64,000 nucleotides of DNA from Terribacillus halophilus (GTDB lineage Bacteria; Bacillota; Bacilli; Bacillales; Amphibacillaceae), in assembly GCF_900101385.1 (NCBI RefSeq), contig NZ_FMZB01000014.1:1-64000 (forward strand), given 5' to 3'. A model generated the notes under the pieces. That model had not been told where the DNA came from. It saw nothing but the letters and a program-made list of their open reading frames with translations, and did no database searches. Both the position numbers and the translations under genes were made by a program. Position 1 is the first letter of the stretch, and every line of letters starts with the position of its first letter. Shown here piece by piece: positions 49,554-59,439 of this stretch.

Positions 49554-50087
49554 TTATAATTTCTCGATTTGTGAGAAATCAAGCTCCACCGGTGTTTCGC
49601 GTCCGAACATATTGACGTGGACTTTGACCTTCTGTTTATCCATGTCGATATTTTCGATTGTTCCTGTGAAGTCTGTGAATGGTCCGTCGGTGACACGAAC
49701 ACTTTCCTTCTCTTCGAAATCGAACTCTGTCAATGTCTCATCCATGCCCATCCGTTTTAGGATGACTTCCACTTCCTCATCCAAAAGCGGTGTTGGCTTG
49801 GAGCCCGAACCAGTCGATCCGACGAAACCTGTAACACCTGGTGTGTTCCGTACGACATACCAGGAATCATCCGTCATGATCATTTCCGTCAATACGTAAC
49901 CAGGGAAGACTTTCTTCATCGCTGTTTTACGTTTACCGTTCTTGATCTCTGTCTCTTCATCTTCAGGGACGACGACACGGAAGATCTTATCTTCCATACC
50001 CATGGAATCGAGTCTTTTCTCCAGGTTGGCTTTTACTTTGTTTTCATATCCAGAATAAGTGTGTACGACATACCATCTTTTTTCCAT
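49554..50087 (-). CDS. nusG: Transcription termination/antitermination factor NusG
   Basis: The 177-residue NusG binds RNA polymerase through its NGN domain (WYVVHTYSGYENKVKANLEKR, core shown by YVVHTYSGYE) and other partners through a C-terminal KOW domain (VTDGPFTDFTGTIENID). In Bacillus it promotes pausing and intrinsic termination. Its Shine-Dalgarno is separated from ATG by a hairpin, and a terminator precedes the gene (see the dedicated entries). Confidence 0.97.
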   Translation of the reverse strand: MEKRWYVVHTYSGYENKVKANLEKRLDSMGMEDKIFRVVVPEDEETEIKNGKRKTAMKKVFPGYVLTEMIMTDDSWYVVRNTPGVTGFVGSTGSGSKPTPLLDEEVEVILKRMGMDETLTEFDFEEKESVRVTDGPFTDFTGTIENIDMDKQKVKVHVNMFGRETPVELDFSQIEKL

Positions 50088-50093
50088 GTTGTC

Positions 50094-50122
50094 AGGACAA
50101 GCGCTTGTCCTTCCCTCCCTTT
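50094..50122 (-). promoter_or_regulatory. nusG ribosome binding site with intervening palindromic hairpin
   Basis: On the minus strand, SD AAAGGGAGGG (50113-50122) is followed directly by the perfect 18-base palindrome AGGACAAGCGCTTGTCCT (50094-50111), then six bases and the ATG. Linear SD-AUG distance is about 25 bases. If the hairpin folds, it drops to about seven, an efficient spacing. The hairpin may therefore be needed for nusG translation. Confidence 0.65.
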
Positions 50123-50160
50123 GTTTAGTTATTGCCGATACTGGGCAAAAAAGACCAATT

Positions 50161-50188
50161 TAAAAAACCCGTACGCAACGGGTTTTTC
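50161..50188. terminator. Terminator between secE and nusG
   Basis: AAAAAACCCGT and ACGGGTTTTT form a stem around ACGCA, with U-tracts in both directions. It lies about 50 bases after secE and about 75 before nusG on the minus strand, so nusG would depend on read-through or a separate promoter. Confidence 0.88.
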
Positions 50189-50237
50189 TCTACGAGCAAT
50201 ATTTAATACCATTATAGCATATATCAGTGAGTATTAT

Positions 50238-50414
50238 TCAAAAGAATAAATTTAAAATCTCAGAGATCCCTAAATCAACCAAGCCGAAGAATATAGCAGC
50301 GAACACGACGGTTAAAACTGTCACGATCGTGTAGCGATACAGCTCTTTGCCAGTTGGCCAGCTGACCTTCTTCATCTCTTTTGATACATTTTTCAAAAAC
50401 GTAACAGGATTCAC
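50238..50414 (-). CDS. secE: Preprotein translocase subunit SecE
   Basis: The 58-residue single-spanning SecE clamps SecY in the membrane. It starts with a cytosolic amphipathic helix (FLKNVSKEMKKVSWPTGKEL), then one membrane helix (about 29-51). GTG 50414 follows GGGGGTAG, giving the B. subtilis length. The longer frame to 50489 runs into rpmG. Confidence 0.95.
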   Translation of the reverse strand: MNPVTFLKNVSKEMKKVSWPTGKELYRYTIVTVLTVVFAAIFFGLVDLGISEILNLFF

Positions 50415-50452
50415 GGTACTACCCCCAAACTCTCGCCGACAGGCATTGTTGT

Positions 50453-50599
50453 CTATTTTGTCTCCCGATGGACGGTATGCTTGTCGCATCGTTTGCAGAA
50501 TTTCCTAGTCTCTAAGCGTTGTGATTGATTTCCACTTTTGGCGGTGGAATAGTTGCGGCTCAAGCATTCCGAGCACGCTAATGTAACTGTTTTACGCAA
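50453..50599 (-). CDS. rpmG: 50S ribosomal protein L33 (zinc form)
   Basis: The 48-residue L33 reads [18 protein letters not shown], with two CxxC pairs (CSEC and CKRC), the zinc-binding type. TTG 50599 is the start, with GAGGGTGAAG eight bases upstream. It precedes secE by 38 bases, as in B. subtilis (rpmGB-secE-nusG). Confidence 0.93.
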   Translation of the reverse strand: MRKTVTLACSECLSRNYSTAKSGNQSQRLETRKFCKRCDKHTVHRETK

Positions 50600-50635
50600 A
50601 AATCTTCACCCTCTCGGGTATTTTGACACAATTTT

Positions 50636-50664
50636 ACTCTAGCACGCATGAAATCGCTTGTCAA
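50636..50664 (-). promoter_or_regulatory. Sigma-A promoter of rpmG-secE
   Basis: TTGACA (50659-50664) and TAGAGT (50636-50641) are separated by 17 bases, 37 bases before the rpmG start. The -35 begins only five bases after the sigH stop codon. Confidence 0.8.
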
Positions 50665-50669
50665 CGGAG

Positions 50670-51320
50670 CTATAATGTCACTTCGCTGATCTCAAGATAG
50701 CGTTCCAGCTTTCGTTTCACCCGCTGCAAGGCATTGTCGATCGACTTGACATGCCGCTTCAATTCCTCGGAAATCTCTTGATAAGATCTGCCATCCAAAT
50801 AAAGAGCAAGCACCTGTCTTTCAAGTTCACTCAGGAGCTGGGCCATCTTCTCCTCCATATCAAGGAATCGCTCCTGATTTATCAGGACATCTTGCGGATC
50901 CCCGGCTTTGGAGCTGACGATGATATCAAGCAGCGTCCTGTCCGATTCCTCGTCATAGATCGGCTTGTCCAACGATACATAAGAGTTGAGTGGTATATGC
51001 TTCTGTCTGGTCGCCGTCTTGATTGCTGTGATGATTTGTCTCGTCACACAAAGTTCGGCGAATGCCTTGAATGAAGCAAGTTTCTCTCCATTAAAGTCAC
51101 GGATGGCCTTATAAAGGCCGATCATCCCTTCCTGGACAATGTCTTCCCGGTCGGCTCCGATCAGAAAATACGTACGAGCTTTCGCTCTGACAAAATTTCG
51201 ATACTTGTTAATCAGAAAATCTAGGGCATCAACATGACCTGCTTTAACTAAATCTACAAGAACACTATCTTCCATCACTGCGTAATCCTGGTCTTCTGTC
51301 CGCTGTTTGACAATTGTCAC
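50670..51320 (-). CDS. sigH: RNA polymerase sigma factor SigH (Spo0H)
   Basis: SigH directs early sporulation and competence genes. The 216-residue protein has region 2 (YFLIGADREDIVQEGMIGLYKAIRDF), shown here by GADREDIVQEGMIGLYKA, and region 4 (LYLDGRSYQEISEEL). These match B. subtilis Spo0H closely. Start GTG 51320 has GGGGGAA about ten bases upstream. It has its own consensus promoter. Confidence 0.96.
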   Translation of the reverse strand: MTIVKQRTEDQDYAVMEDSVLVDLVKAGHVDALDFLINKYRNFVRAKARTYFLIGADREDIVQEGMIGLYKAIRDFNGEKLASFKAFAELCVTRQIITAIKTATRQKHIPLNSYVSLDKPIYDEESDRTLLDIIVSSKAGDPQDVLINQERFLDMEEKMAQLLSELERQVLALYLDGRSYQEISEELKRHVKSIDNALQRVKRKLERYLEISEVTL

Positions 51321-51364
51321 TTAAGGATTCCCCCTGACCATGTATACCGCGAATTTATACGGTC

Positions 51365-51393
51365 ATTATACAGGCGCCCCAAATAACCGTCAA
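51365..51393 (-). promoter_or_regulatory. Sigma-A promoter of sigH
   Basis: TTGACG (51388-51393) and a perfect TATAAT (51365-51370) are separated by 17 bases; the -35 lies 13 bases past the rae1 stop. sigH of B. subtilis is sigma-A transcribed and AbrB repressed. Confidence 0.88.
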
Positions 51394-51406
51394 TATACTA
51401 CTTTGG

Positions 51407-51916
51407 TTATTTCTTCCTTCTGCGCCATGCTTCGAGCGTATCCCGAACTTCGGGTTTCAAGGGTATTTTTGGCTGAAATTGTCGACTATTGTATTCCCTG
51501 ATTTCCTGGTTGATTTCCCGTTCGATCTGCTTGATTTCCAGATATAGTTCCCTGGAAGATTTACGAAGTGCTCCTTGCCCAAATATAGTACGCTGCTCCG
51601 CATAATCGCTTGTTGCGACATAGACTTGGGTCTTGACATTTTTCAACGTTTTAATCAATTTTTCGATACGGTCATCTGCTGTCTCTTTTTCTTTTGTATA
51701 AACAACTTCAATCTTAAAGTTTTCGTATTTTTTCTCCAAGCCTCTCACGTGATAAGCATCGAATACGACGATGACTCGATGACCTGTGTATGCCTGATAC
51801 TCGGCCAGCTTCTCAATCAGCAGCTGGCGGGACTGTTCAAAATCTTTATCGCGGAGTGCATGAAGTTCTTCCCATGCCCCGATGACATTATAGCCATCGA
51901 CCACCAAGATGACCAT
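51407..51916 (-). CDS. rae1: Ribosome-dependent mRNA endonuclease Rae1 (YacP)
   Basis: The 169-residue NYN-domain nuclease has the PIN-like acidic motif ILVVDGYNVIG, VFDAYHV and KETADDRIEKLI. B. subtilis Rae1 cuts specific mRNAs in the ribosomal A site. It follows rlmB by two bases. Confidence 0.92.
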   Translation of the reverse strand: MVILVVDGYNVIGAWEELHALRDKDFEQSRQLLIEKLAEYQAYTGHRVIVVFDAYHVRGLEKKYENFKIEVVYTKEKETADDRIEKLIKTLKNVKTQVYVATSDYAEQRTIFGQGALRKSSRELYLEIKQIEREINQEIREYNSRQFQPKIPLKPEVRDTLEAWRRRKK

Positions 51917-51918
51917 GA

Positions 51919-52662
51919 TTATTCCCCTAGCGGATGACGCTGGCGGTTTACTTCATACATGAGAAGACTAGCCGCAACACTGGCATTGAGCGATGTGACT
52001 TTGCCTTGCATCGGTAGTGAAACTGTCCAGTCACATTTCTCCCGGACCAGCCGGCTGATACCTTTTCCTTCATTTCCAATGACAAGGGCGATTGCTCCTA
52101 CTGCATCGAGACGGCGGTAATCAATCGCCCCCTCCGCTGCTGTCCCGGCAATCCATACATTCCGTTCCTTGAGCTGATCGATCGTCTTAGCCAAATTCGT
52201 TACACGCGCCACCGGAATGTATTCAATCGCACCAGCGGAAGTCTTCGCTACAGTAGCTGTCAGACTGACGGAACGACGCTTCGGAATGATGACACCGTGC
52301 GCTCCGACCGCATCCGCTGTCCTCAGGATCGAACCGAGATTATGCGGATCCTCCATTTCATCCAAGATGATGAAGAACGGCTCCTCTCCCCGTTCCTCTG
52401 CCACATGGAATAAATCATCCACTGTACTGTATTCATAGGCTGCAACCGAAGCAACAATCCCCTGATGGTTCCCCTCGATCAATTGATCCAATTTCCGTTT
52501 CGGCACTTTTTGCACAATGGTACCATGCGTTTTTGCAAGCTCCTGTATCGACTGCCATGTCTTTGGCTGCAAATGTTCCGAAACCATGATTTTGTTGATT
52601 GATCGTCCGGATCGCAACGCTTCTGTGACAGGATTCTTACCGATTATCCATTCATCTGCCAT
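51919..52662 (-). CDS. rlmB: 23S rRNA (guanosine-2'-O)-methyltransferase RlmB (TrmH family)
   Basis: The 247-residue SPOUT methyltransferase has an N-terminal substrate-binding domain ([17 protein letters not shown]) and a TrmH knot ([45 protein letters not shown]). It probably methylates G2251 of 23S rRNA. It overlaps mrnC by 11 bases. Confidence 0.93.
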   Translation of the reverse strand: MADEWIIGKNPVTEALRSGRSINKIMVSEHLQPKTWQSIQELAKTHGTIVQKVPKRKLDQLIEGNHQGIVASVAAYEYSTVDDLFHVAEERGEEPFFIILDEMEDPHNLGSILRTADAVGAHGVIIPKRRSVSLTATVAKTSAGAIEYIPVARVTNLAKTIDQLKERNVWIAGTAAEGAIDYRRLDAVGAIALVIGNEGKGISRLVREKCDWTVSLPMQGKVTSLNASVAASLLMYEVNRQRHPLGE

Positions 52663-53056
52663 GCTTGTGACTCCTTTCTTCTACGTATGTGATAGCTGCT
52701 TGTATAAGGCTCTCGAGACGATCTGTATTTTCCAGCAGATAGTGATACCCGATAAGCGCTTCAAAGCCTGTACTATATCTATAAGTCTGTACATCCGTGT
52801 TTTTAGGCACCGTACCGGACTTGGCATTACGCCCTCTCCGAAAGACCGCCTGTTCTTCCTCCGACAGCATGTCCTGCTCGAGCCAATCCCGAATCACCTT
52901 CGCTTGCGACTTGGCGGAAACGAAGGTGACAGCCGCATGATGCAGCTGATTTGGTTTGACCTCTCCCTTTTGCAGCAGATGCCGGCGGACATAGATCTCA
53001 TAAACAGCGTCCCCCATATAAGCGAGTGCCAGACTTTTCATTTGTTTGACGTTCAT
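52652..53056 (-). CDS. mrnC: Mini-ribonuclease III
   Basis: The 134-residue protein has only the RNase III catalytic domain ([20 protein letters not shown]) with no dsRNA-binding domain. In B. subtilis it matures 23S rRNA ends. It starts three bases after cysS and overlaps rlmB. Confidence 0.93.
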   Translation of the reverse strand: MNVKQMKSLALAYMGDAVYEIYVRRHLLQKGEVKPNQLHHAAVTFVSAKSQAKVIRDWLEQDMLSEEEQAVFRRGRNAKSGTVPKNTDVQTYRYSTGFEALIGYHYLLENTDRLESLIQAAITYVEERSHKHGR

Positions 53057-53059
53057 GCA

Positions 53060-54460
53060 TTATCCTCTTTTCCAGCGCGTACCCTGCGATGTATCCTCCA
53101 GGATAATATTTTTCTCCTTGAGCAAATCCCGGATCCGGTCCGCTTCCTGAAAATCGCGGTTTTTGCGTGCTTTTACTCGCTGAGCCAGCAAGTCTTCGAT
53201 TTCATCATCCAGCAGTTCTGTTTCAGCAGCGAAAGTGACGCCAAGAACGCCGCCAAGGTCTTCGAATGCTTTGGTGAAGGCTTCGATGACCTGTTCGGAT
53301 GTTTGTTCCTGCTGCAAGTAAACATTCGCTTCTCTAGCTAGATCGAATAACACAGAAACTGCATTGGCTGTATTGAAATCGTCATCCATCTCTTCTTCGA
53401 AACGAGCGATGAGCTCTTGGATTGTCTCCATTACTTCTTTGACACTGCTATCCTGGTTCGTGCTGGCAGCTTTTCGATGCTGCAGATTATCATAGGCATT
53501 CTTGATTCGCGCCAACCCTGATTTGGCACTTTCCAATAATTCATCTGTAAAATTGATCGGGTTGCGGTAATGTACGCTCAACATGAAGAATCGCAATACT
53601 TGCGGATCATGTTTCTTGATCAAATCATGCGCCAGGATGAAGTTGCCGAGTGACTTGGACATTTTCTCGTTATCAATATTGATGTGTCCATTATGCATCC
53701 AATAATTCGCAAATGACTTCCCATTGAGTGCCTCTGATTGAGCGATCTCATTTTCATGGTGCGGGAAAGTGAGATCCGTTCCGCCTGCATGGATATCGAT
53801 GGTGTCACCAAGATGCTTTTTCACCATCGCCGAGCATTCGATATGCCAGCCCGGACGTCCTTTGCCCCATGGTGTATCCCAGGAAATCTCGCCCGGCTTT
53901 GCATTTTTCCATAGTGCGAAATCAAGAGGATCATCCTTCTGTTCCCCGACACGGATGCGGGCACCTGAACGTAATTCATCAATGGACTGATGAGATAACT
54001 TTCCATACCCATCAAAAGAACGGGTGCGGAAATAAACATCACCTTCGGATACATAGGCATAGCCTTTATCGATCAAGCCTTGGACGAAATCGATGATCTC
54101 TTCCATGCTCTCCGTCACACGCGGGTGAAGTGCTCCTTCCTTCACTCCTAGTGCAGATGTATCTTCCTTATACGCTTGGATGAATTTCTCTGCTACTGCG
54201 TAGACATCTTCCCCCATTTCTTTCGCTGCGTTTATGATTTTGTCATCGACATCCGTGAAGTTCATGACGTACTTAACATCATATCCGCGATACTCCAAAT
54301 AACGGCGGACTGTATCGAATACGATCGGCGGTCTTGCATTACCGATATGAATGTAATTGTAAACAGTCGGTCCGCAGACGTACATGCTTACTTTCCCTTC
54401 TTCAATCGGAACGAATGGCTCCTTTTTCCGGCTCAATGTATTATAAATTTTTACCGACAT
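53060..54460 (-). CDS. cysS: Cysteinyl-tRNA synthetase
   Basis: The 466-residue class I enzyme charges tRNA-Cys. It has the HIGH-type motif YIHIGNARP (about 36-44), KMSKS (about 266-270) and the zinc ligands CGPTVY, CS and HE. It overlaps cysE by 20 bases and is regulated with it through the Cys T-box. Confidence 0.97.
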   Translation of the reverse strand: MSVKIYNTLSRKKEPFVPIEEGKVSMYVCGPTVYNYIHIGNARPPIVFDTVRRYLEYRGYDVKYVMNFTDVDDKIINAAKEMGEDVYAVAEKFIQAYKEDTSALGVKEGALHPRVTESMEEIIDFVQGLIDKGYAYVSEGDVYFRTRSFDGYGKLSHQSIDELRSGARIRVGEQKDDPLDFALWKNAKPGEISWDTPWGKGRPGWHIECSAMVKKHLGDTIDIHAGGTDLTFPHHENEIAQSEALNGKSFANYWMHNGHINIDNEKMSKSLGNFILAHDLIKKHDPQVLRFFMLSVHYRNPINFTDELLESAKSGLARIKNAYDNLQHRKAASTNQDSSVKEVMETIQELIARFEEEMDDDFNTANAVSVLFDLAREANVYLQQEQTSEQVIEAFTKAFEDLGGVLGVTFAAETELLDDEIEDLLAQRVKARKNRDFQEADRIRDLLKEKNIILEDTSQGTRWKRG

Positions 54461-55109
54461 GCTGTTTCTCTCCTTTTGCTGCGGCTAACTCCCGCTGCAG
54501 TTCTTTGATTTCCAGATCCATTTTCCTTAGCTTCTCCGCAACTGGGTCCGGCAAATCCTGATGATTCAAATCTCTCCTGATACGTTCACCATCTTTTATG
54601 ACGACGCGCCCCGGGATGCCGACGACCGTCGAACAGTCCGGAACATCCTGCAAAACAACAGAGCCTGCTCCTATCTTGGAATTGGCACCAATCGTGATCG
54701 AACCTAATACCTTGGCTCCTGACGCGATAAGCGCATTATCCTTGACAGTCGGATGCCGCTTGCCTTTTTCCTTCCCAGTACCCCCAAGCGTCACCCCTTG
54801 GAAGATTGTCACATTATTACCGATTTCACATGTCTCCCCGATGACGACACCCATGCCGTGATCAATAAAGAAACGTCGGCCGATCGTAGCTCCAGGATGT
54901 ATTTCAATGCCAGTGAAGAAACGGCTCACTTGTGAAACAACACGGGCAAGGAAATAGAATTTATACTTATACAATTGGTGTGCAATCCGATGTGCCCAGA
55001 TGGCATGTAAGCCCGAATACGTAAGGATAACTTCCAGATAGGAGCGAGCAGCTGGATCTTGGTCGAAGACGACCATAACATCCTCTTTAAGCATCTTAAA
55101 AAATCCCAT
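54441..55109 (-). CDS. cysE: Serine O-acetyltransferase
   Basis: CysE makes O-acetylserine, the cysteine precursor. The 222-residue hexapeptide-repeat transferase has an N-terminal helical domain and a left-handed beta-helix ([24 protein letters not shown]-type repeats). ATG 55109 has GGAAGGG upstream; the longer frame to 55163 lies in the T-box terminator. Confidence 0.95.
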   Translation of the reverse strand: MGFFKMLKEDVMVVFDQDPAARSYLEVILTYSGLHAIWAHRIAHQLYKYKFYFLARVVSQVSRFFTGIEIHPGATIGRRFFIDHGMGVVIGETCEIGNNVTIFQGVTLGGTGKEKGKRHPTVKDNALIASGAKVLGSITIGANSKIGAGSVVLQDVPDCSTVVGIPGRVVIKDGERIRRDLNHQDLPDPVAEKLRKMDLEIKELQRELAAAKGEKQHVGKNL

Positions 55110-55142
55110 TTTGCCCTTCCTTTCCGCATGTATTGTTTCACG

Positions 55143-55387
55143 AAAAAAAGCGTCCCTGTACAACGACAGAGACGCTTTTTGCGCGGTTCCACTCTATTTG
55201 GGCGAGCCTATTGGCTTCCCCAGCTTCACTCTGATAACGGTGAGAACCGCTTTTACCTACTAACAGTTCGGCAAAAGACTCCGAGGTGCATTTCAGCAAA
55301 AACTTTCCAAAGCCGCTCGCAGCGTATGCGGCTCTCTCTGAATGGAAAGGCAGATGCGTACTTCTCCTCTTCTACGTTCAAATGTGT
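55143..55387 (-). promoter_or_regulatory. T-box leader, cysteine-specific
   Basis: The leader shows the conserved T-box sequence AGAGTGGAACCGCGC (55181-55195), which pairs with uncharged tRNA. A terminator follows (GCGTCTCTGTCG...ACAGGGACGC plus seven T, 55143-55180), along with a stem I. Within GAAATGCACC, TGC (55288-55290) is the likely specifier codon, cysteine. Low Cys-tRNA charging should allow read-through into cysE-cysS and the genes behind. Confidence 0.9.
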
Positions 55388-55393
55388 AGTAAT

Positions 55394-55422
55394 ACTATAT
55401 TATATTTCAGTGAAAAAGTGAA
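55394..55422 (-). promoter_or_regulatory. Promoter of the cysE operon
   Basis: TTCACT (55417-55422) and TATAGT (55394-55399) are separated by 17 bases, at the 5' end of the T-box and five bases past the gltX stop codon. Confidence 0.6.
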
Positions 55423-55426
55423 TATT

Positions 55427-56896
55427 TTACTTTGTCAGTTGCTCGATTGCTGCACGAAGACGGTTCTGTACAACTGTCTCACCAAGCAGGTGGATGGAAT
55501 TCGGCAGTTCCGGACCATGCGTGGCACCTGTTGTCGCTACACGGATAGGCATGAAGAGCTTCTTGCCTTTTTGGCCAGTCTGTTTCTGTGTCGCTTTGAT
55601 TGCACCTTTGATTGCATCCGGCTCGAATGCTTCCAATGCAGCAAGCTGTTCAGAGAATGCTGCCAGGACATCCGGCACTTGCTCATCCTGCAGCACTGCC
55701 ATTGCCTCTTCATCATATGAAATCTCATCCTGGAAGAATAGCTCTGTCAGCTCGACAATCTCCGCGCCATAATTCATTTGTTCTTTATAGAGCGCGATAA
55801 GCTCAGTGGCCCATTCCCGACGGGAGTCTTCCATGTTCTCAGGCAGCTTGCCCGCTTGAATCAAATGCGGCAAAGTCAATTTCTCGATGCGATCGGCATC
55901 CTCAGACTTGATATATTGGTTATTCATCCATTTCAGCTTCTGCGGATCAAAGATTGCGGCAGAAGTGGATAGACGGTTCGGATCAAAAATCTTGATGATT
56001 TCCTCTTTGGAGAAAATCTCTTCTTCACCGACCGGCGACCAGCCGAGCAGGCTGATGAAGTTGAACATCGCTTCCGGCAGATATCCTAGGTTCTTGTATT
56101 GCTCGATGAACTGTAGAATATGCTCATCGCGTTTGGAAAGCTTCTTGCGGTTTTCGTTCAGGATCAATGTCATATGACCAAATTGAGGCGGCTCCCAGCC
56201 GAAAGCTTCATAAATCATCAGCTGCTTCGGCGTATTGGAAATATGTTCTTCCCCGCGAAGGATATGTGAAATTTCCATCAAATGGTCATCGATTGCCACA
56301 GCAAAGTTATATGTCGGAATGCCATTTTTCTTCACGATGACCCAATCACCGAAATCACTGGATTCGAAGCTGATTTCATTACGAACGATGTCGTTGAACT
56401 TGTATGTTTTGTTCTCCGGCACGCGGAAGCGGATGCTCGGCTGTCTGCCTTCTGCTTCGAATTGCTCTTGCTGTTCCGGTGTCAGATCACGGTGTGCACC
56501 AGAATACTTGGGAACTTGTCCATTCGCCTTTTGTTCCTCGCGCTCTTTCTCCAGTTCCTCTTCCGTCACATAGCATTTATAAGCAAGACCGCGATCGAGC
56601 AATTCATCTACGTACTTTTTATAGATATCCAAACGCTCCAATTGACGGTACGGACCGTACTCGCCGCCGATATCAGCACCTTCGTCCCATTTAATACCAA
56701 GCCATTTCAAATAGCTGAACTGGCTCTCCTCGCCGCCCTCCACATTTCGTTTCTGATCCGTATCTTCTGTGCGGACGATGAATTTGCCATCATGATGACG
56801 TGCATATAAGTAGTTGAATAGTGCAGTTCGTGCGTTTCCAATATGCAAATGTCCAGTCGGACTCGGCGCATAGCGCACACGTACAGGTTTTGACAT
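55427..56896 (-). CDS. gltX: Glutamyl-tRNA synthetase
   Basis: The 489-residue class I synthetase has the HIGH-type motif [13 protein letters not shown] (about 11-23) and KLSKRDEH (about 253-260) as KMSKS. As in other Bacilli it probably charges both tRNA-Glu and tRNA-Gln. It follows ispF by 24 bases. Confidence 0.97.
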   Translation of the reverse strand: MSKPVRVRYAPSPTGHLHIGNARTALFNYLYARHHDGKFIVRTEDTDQKRNVEGGEESQFSYLKWLGIKWDEGADIGGEYGPYRQLERLDIYKKYVDELLDRGLAYKCYVTEEELEKEREEQKANGQVPKYSGAHRDLTPEQQEQFEAEGRQPSIRFRVPENKTYKFNDIVRNEISFESSDFGDWVIVKKNGIPTYNFAVAIDDHLMEISHILRGEEHISNTPKQLMIYEAFGWEPPQFGHMTLILNENRKKLSKRDEHILQFIEQYKNLGYLPEAMFNFISLLGWSPVGEEEIFSKEEIIKIFDPNRLSTSAAIFDPQKLKWMNNQYIKSEDADRIEKLTLPHLIQAGKLPENMEDSRREWATELIALYKEQMNYGAEIVELTELFFQDEISYDEEAMAVLQDEQVPDVLAAFSEQLAALEAFEPDAIKGAIKATQKQTGQKGKKLFMPIRVATTGATHGPELPNSIHLLGETVVQNRLRAAIEQLTK

Positions 56897-56920
56897 ATGA
56901 ATAACTCCCTTTCGATTATG

Positions 56921-57397
56921 TTAGGCTTGCTGCAAAAGAACGACTGCTTGCGCAGCGATTCCTTCCTTTCGGCCAGTAAAGCCAAGCTGTTCTGTTGTTG
57001 TTGCTTTCACATTGATCTGTCCCGGTTCCGCCTCAAGCATCCCCGCTACGTTTTCACGAATCTGATCGATATATGGTGCCATTTTCGGTGCTTGTGCAAT
57101 AACAGTGCAATCCAAATTCCCGAGTTTGTAGCCTTTTTCTTTTACAAGCTGCCATACATGACGCAGCAATACTTCCGAGTTCGCATCCTTGAAAGCAGGA
57201 TCTGTATCCGGGAAATGTTTGCCGATGTCGCCCAGTGCCAAGGCACCAAGACATGCATCAGCAATCGTATGTAATAGTACATCCGCATCCGAGTGACCAA
57301 GCAATCCTAGCTCGTAAGGAATTGTAATCCCGCCGATGATACACGGTCTATCCTCTGCAAATGCATGTACATCAAATCCTTGTCCAATTCGAAACAT
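56921..57397 (-). CDS. ispF: 2-C-methyl-D-erythritol 2,4-cyclodiphosphate synthase
   Basis: The 158-residue IspF of the MEP isoprenoid pathway has metal ligands in GQGFDVHAF and [11 protein letters not shown], plus [15 protein letters not shown]. It lies between ispD (14-base gap) and gltX. Confidence 0.97.
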   Translation of the reverse strand: MFRIGQGFDVHAFAEDRPCIIGGITIPYELGLLGHSDADVLLHTIADACLGALALGDIGKHFPDTDPAFKDANSEVLLRHVWQLVKEKGYKLGNLDCTVIAQAPKMAPYIDQIRENVAGMLEAEPGQINVKATTTEQLGFTGRKEGIAAQAVVLLQQA

Positions 57398-57411
57398 AAT
57401 GTGACCTCGCT

Positions 57412-58089
57412 TTATTTGCCATTTAGAAATGCTTCCGCTTTGTATAAATCCTCTGGTGTCGTAAGCTTCATGTTGTCGTAGCTGCCTTCTACGATGAAGA
57501 CATCTTGGTCGATCCGCTCGACCAAGGACGCATCATCTGTACCAAGCATTCCGTCGACCTTTGCTGACACATGGGCGTCATAGATAAGCTGATAATCAAA
57601 GGCCTGCGGTGTCTGAGCAGCCCACAGCAGCCCGCGATCCATCGTCTCCAGACGATTGCCCCGACGAAGCTTGATCGTGTCGGTGACAGGAACCGCCAGG
57701 ATAGCAGCGCGATGCTGCTGACACGCTTCGGCCAGAGCATGGAGCCTGTCGATTGTAACAAATGGCCGGGCGCCATCGTGTATGAATACCATACCGGACT
57801 TCTCAGGTAATGCTTCCAGCCCCATCAGGACACTCTCCTGCCGCTCGCTTCCGCCTTCTGTCAGGTTGATCGGTGTCGACCATTTTTGAGCTGTCAGCAG
57901 CTGAAGCATCAATTTGCGATCAGCCTCGCTTACAACAAGCGTGATGGATGCACACCAAGGATCCTTGTCGAAAACTGTCAGCGTATGGACAATGAGCGGC
58001 TTTTGTCCAATTGTGAGAAATTGCTTATTGCGGCCGGTCTGCATCCGCTTTCCTTGCCCGGCAGCTAACACGATAGCTTGATAATACAT
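57412..58089 (-). CDS. ispD: 2-C-methyl-D-erythritol 4-phosphate cytidylyltransferase
   Basis: The 225-residue nucleotidyltransferase has the N-terminal [12 protein letters not shown] loop, HDGARPFV and TDDASLVE, all IspD motifs. It makes CDP-ME from MEP and CTP. A terminator separates it from yacL. Confidence 0.96.
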   Translation of the reverse strand: MYYQAIVLAAGQGKRMQTGRNKQFLTIGQKPLIVHTLTVFDKDPWCASITLVVSEADRKLMLQLLTAQKWSTPINLTEGGSERQESVLMGLEALPEKSGMVFIHDGARPFVTIDRLHALAEACQQHRAAILAVPVTDTIKLRRGNRLETMDRGLLWAAQTPQAFDYQLIYDAHVSAKVDGMLGTDDASLVERIDQDVFIVEGSYDNMKLTTPEDLYKAEAFLNGK

Positions 58090-58123
58090 CTATTTTACCG
58101 CCTTATTTTATATCGAATCCAAA

Positions 58124-58156
58124 CAAAAGCGATAACATCCCATGTTATCACTTTTG
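58124..58156 (-). terminator. Terminator between yacL and ispD
   Basis: CAAAAG-GATAACAT and ATGTTATC-CTTTTG form a 14-pair stem around CCC with one mismatch, followed on the minus strand by TTTGTTTGG. It should separate the PIN/TRAM transcript from ispD. Confidence 0.75.
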
Positions 58157-58181
58157 TCTACTTCTATCATGTTATACTTTT

Positions 58182-59291
58182 TCACAATGCTTTTTCAAGT
58201 AATTTAGGCTTTGCGAAGATCATTCGGCCGGCAGAAGTTTGCAAGACACTTGTAATAAGCACTTCGATCGTCTTGCCAATATAGTTCTTCCCTTCCTCGA
58301 CAACGATCATCGTTCCGTCATCCAAGTAAGCCACGCCTTGATTATGCTCTTTCCCGTCTTTGATCACCTGGACAGTCAATTCCTCTCCAGGAATGACAAC
58401 CGGCTTCACCGCATTAGCCAAATCATTAATATTCAGCACCGGTACATTCTGGAATTCACATACTTTATTCAAATTGAAATCATTCGTAACGACGATACCA
58501 TCGATGACTTTTGCCAATTTGACAAGCTTGGAATCCACTTCCGGAATATCCTCGAAGTCACCTTCGTAAAATTCCACTTTGACACCAGGCATATCCTTTT
58601 GAATCCGGTTCAGGACATCCAGACCACGACGACCGCGATTTCGCTTCAATGCATCTGATGAATCCGCAATATGCTGGAGCTCGTTCAATACGAATTGCGG
58701 AATGACGATCGTACCCTCGAGGAAATTCGTTTCGCAAATATCAGCAATTCGGCCATCGATGATGACACTCGTATCCAGCAGCTTAGATTTAGGCTGGATA
58801 GCTTGGACTTTCTCTTCTCCAACTTCTTGCTCATCTGCAGCCTTTTTCTTGTCCTTTTTCGCCAGCGTCATCATATTCAGGAATTCATCCCGACGTTTGA
58901 AACCGACCTGGAACCCGATGTAACCGAGGAAAATGGTCACAAACAGCGGCAGCACTTCCGAAACAAGTACAAAACCGATACCGCGAATCGGGATTGTAAT
59001 CAAGTACGCAACGACCAATCCGATAATGAGCCCGATGCTGCCAAAGAACAAATCAGCAGCAGGTGTCTTGACCAGTGAGTCCTCCACCCAATGGATGAAG
59101 CCGACTATATAATCGACCACCCAAAACAGTAATAAGAATAATAGAATAGCTCCGCCAATCAATCCGACGATCGGGGAATTCAGCCAACCAATGTTGGTAA
59201 GGTTCGCTAGATCCATCAATTTAGGGATGTAGAGGAACCCGACCATACCGCCTGCAACGATAATGAATAATTGCACGATTCGCTTTAACAT
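58182..59291 (-). CDS. yacL: PIN/TRAM-domain membrane protein YacL
   Basis: The 369-residue protein has four N-terminal membrane helices, a PIN nuclease domain (DTSVIIDGRIADI) and a C-terminal TRAM RNA-binding domain (LDDGTMIVVEEGKNYIG). A membrane-attached RNase role is inferred. ATG 59291 follows GGAGG by eight bases; GTG 59300 overlaps it. It has two promoters upstream, and disA, its usual upstream neighbour, is absent. Confidence 0.9.
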   Translation of the reverse strand: MLKRIVQLFIIVAGGMVGFLYIPKLMDLANLTNIGWLNSPIVGLIGGAILLFLLLFWVVDYIVGFIHWVEDSLVKTPAADLFFGSIGLIIGLVVAYLITIPIRGIGFVLVSEVLPLFVTIFLGYIGFQVGFKRRDEFLNMMTLAKKDKKKAADEQEVGEEKVQAIQPKSKLLDTSVIIDGRIADICETNFLEGTIVIPQFVLNELQHIADSSDALKRNRGRRGLDVLNRIQKDMPGVKVEFYEGDFEDIPEVDSKLVKLAKVIDGIVVTNDFNLNKVCEFQNVPVLNINDLANAVKPVVIPGEELTVQVIKDGKEHNQGVAYLDDGTMIVVEEGKNYIGKTIEVLITSVLQTSAGRMIFAKPKLLEKAL

Positions 59292-59365
59292 TACTGTCAC
59301 CTCCTAACAGAAAGTATTGCCTGAAATAAAATATATTAGACGTAAAAATAAATAATTGCAGTTTA

Positions 59366-59394
59366 ACCGTAGCACGTTTTAGAATACCAGTCAA
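59366..59394 (-). promoter_or_regulatory. Second promoter of yacL
   Basis: TTGACT (59389-59394) and TACGGT (59366-59371) are separated by 17 bases, downstream of a better promoter. Confidence 0.5.
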
Positions 59395-59409
59395 TTTAGT
59401 AAATATTAC

Positions 59410-59439
59410 ATAGTAGCATAGTTTTATATTAAATGTCAA
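59410..59439 (-). promoter_or_regulatory. Sigma-A promoter of yacL
   Basis: TTGACA (59434-59439) and TACTAT (59410-59415) are separated by 18 bases, just past the radA stop codon. The gap is highly AT-rich. Confidence 0.7.
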
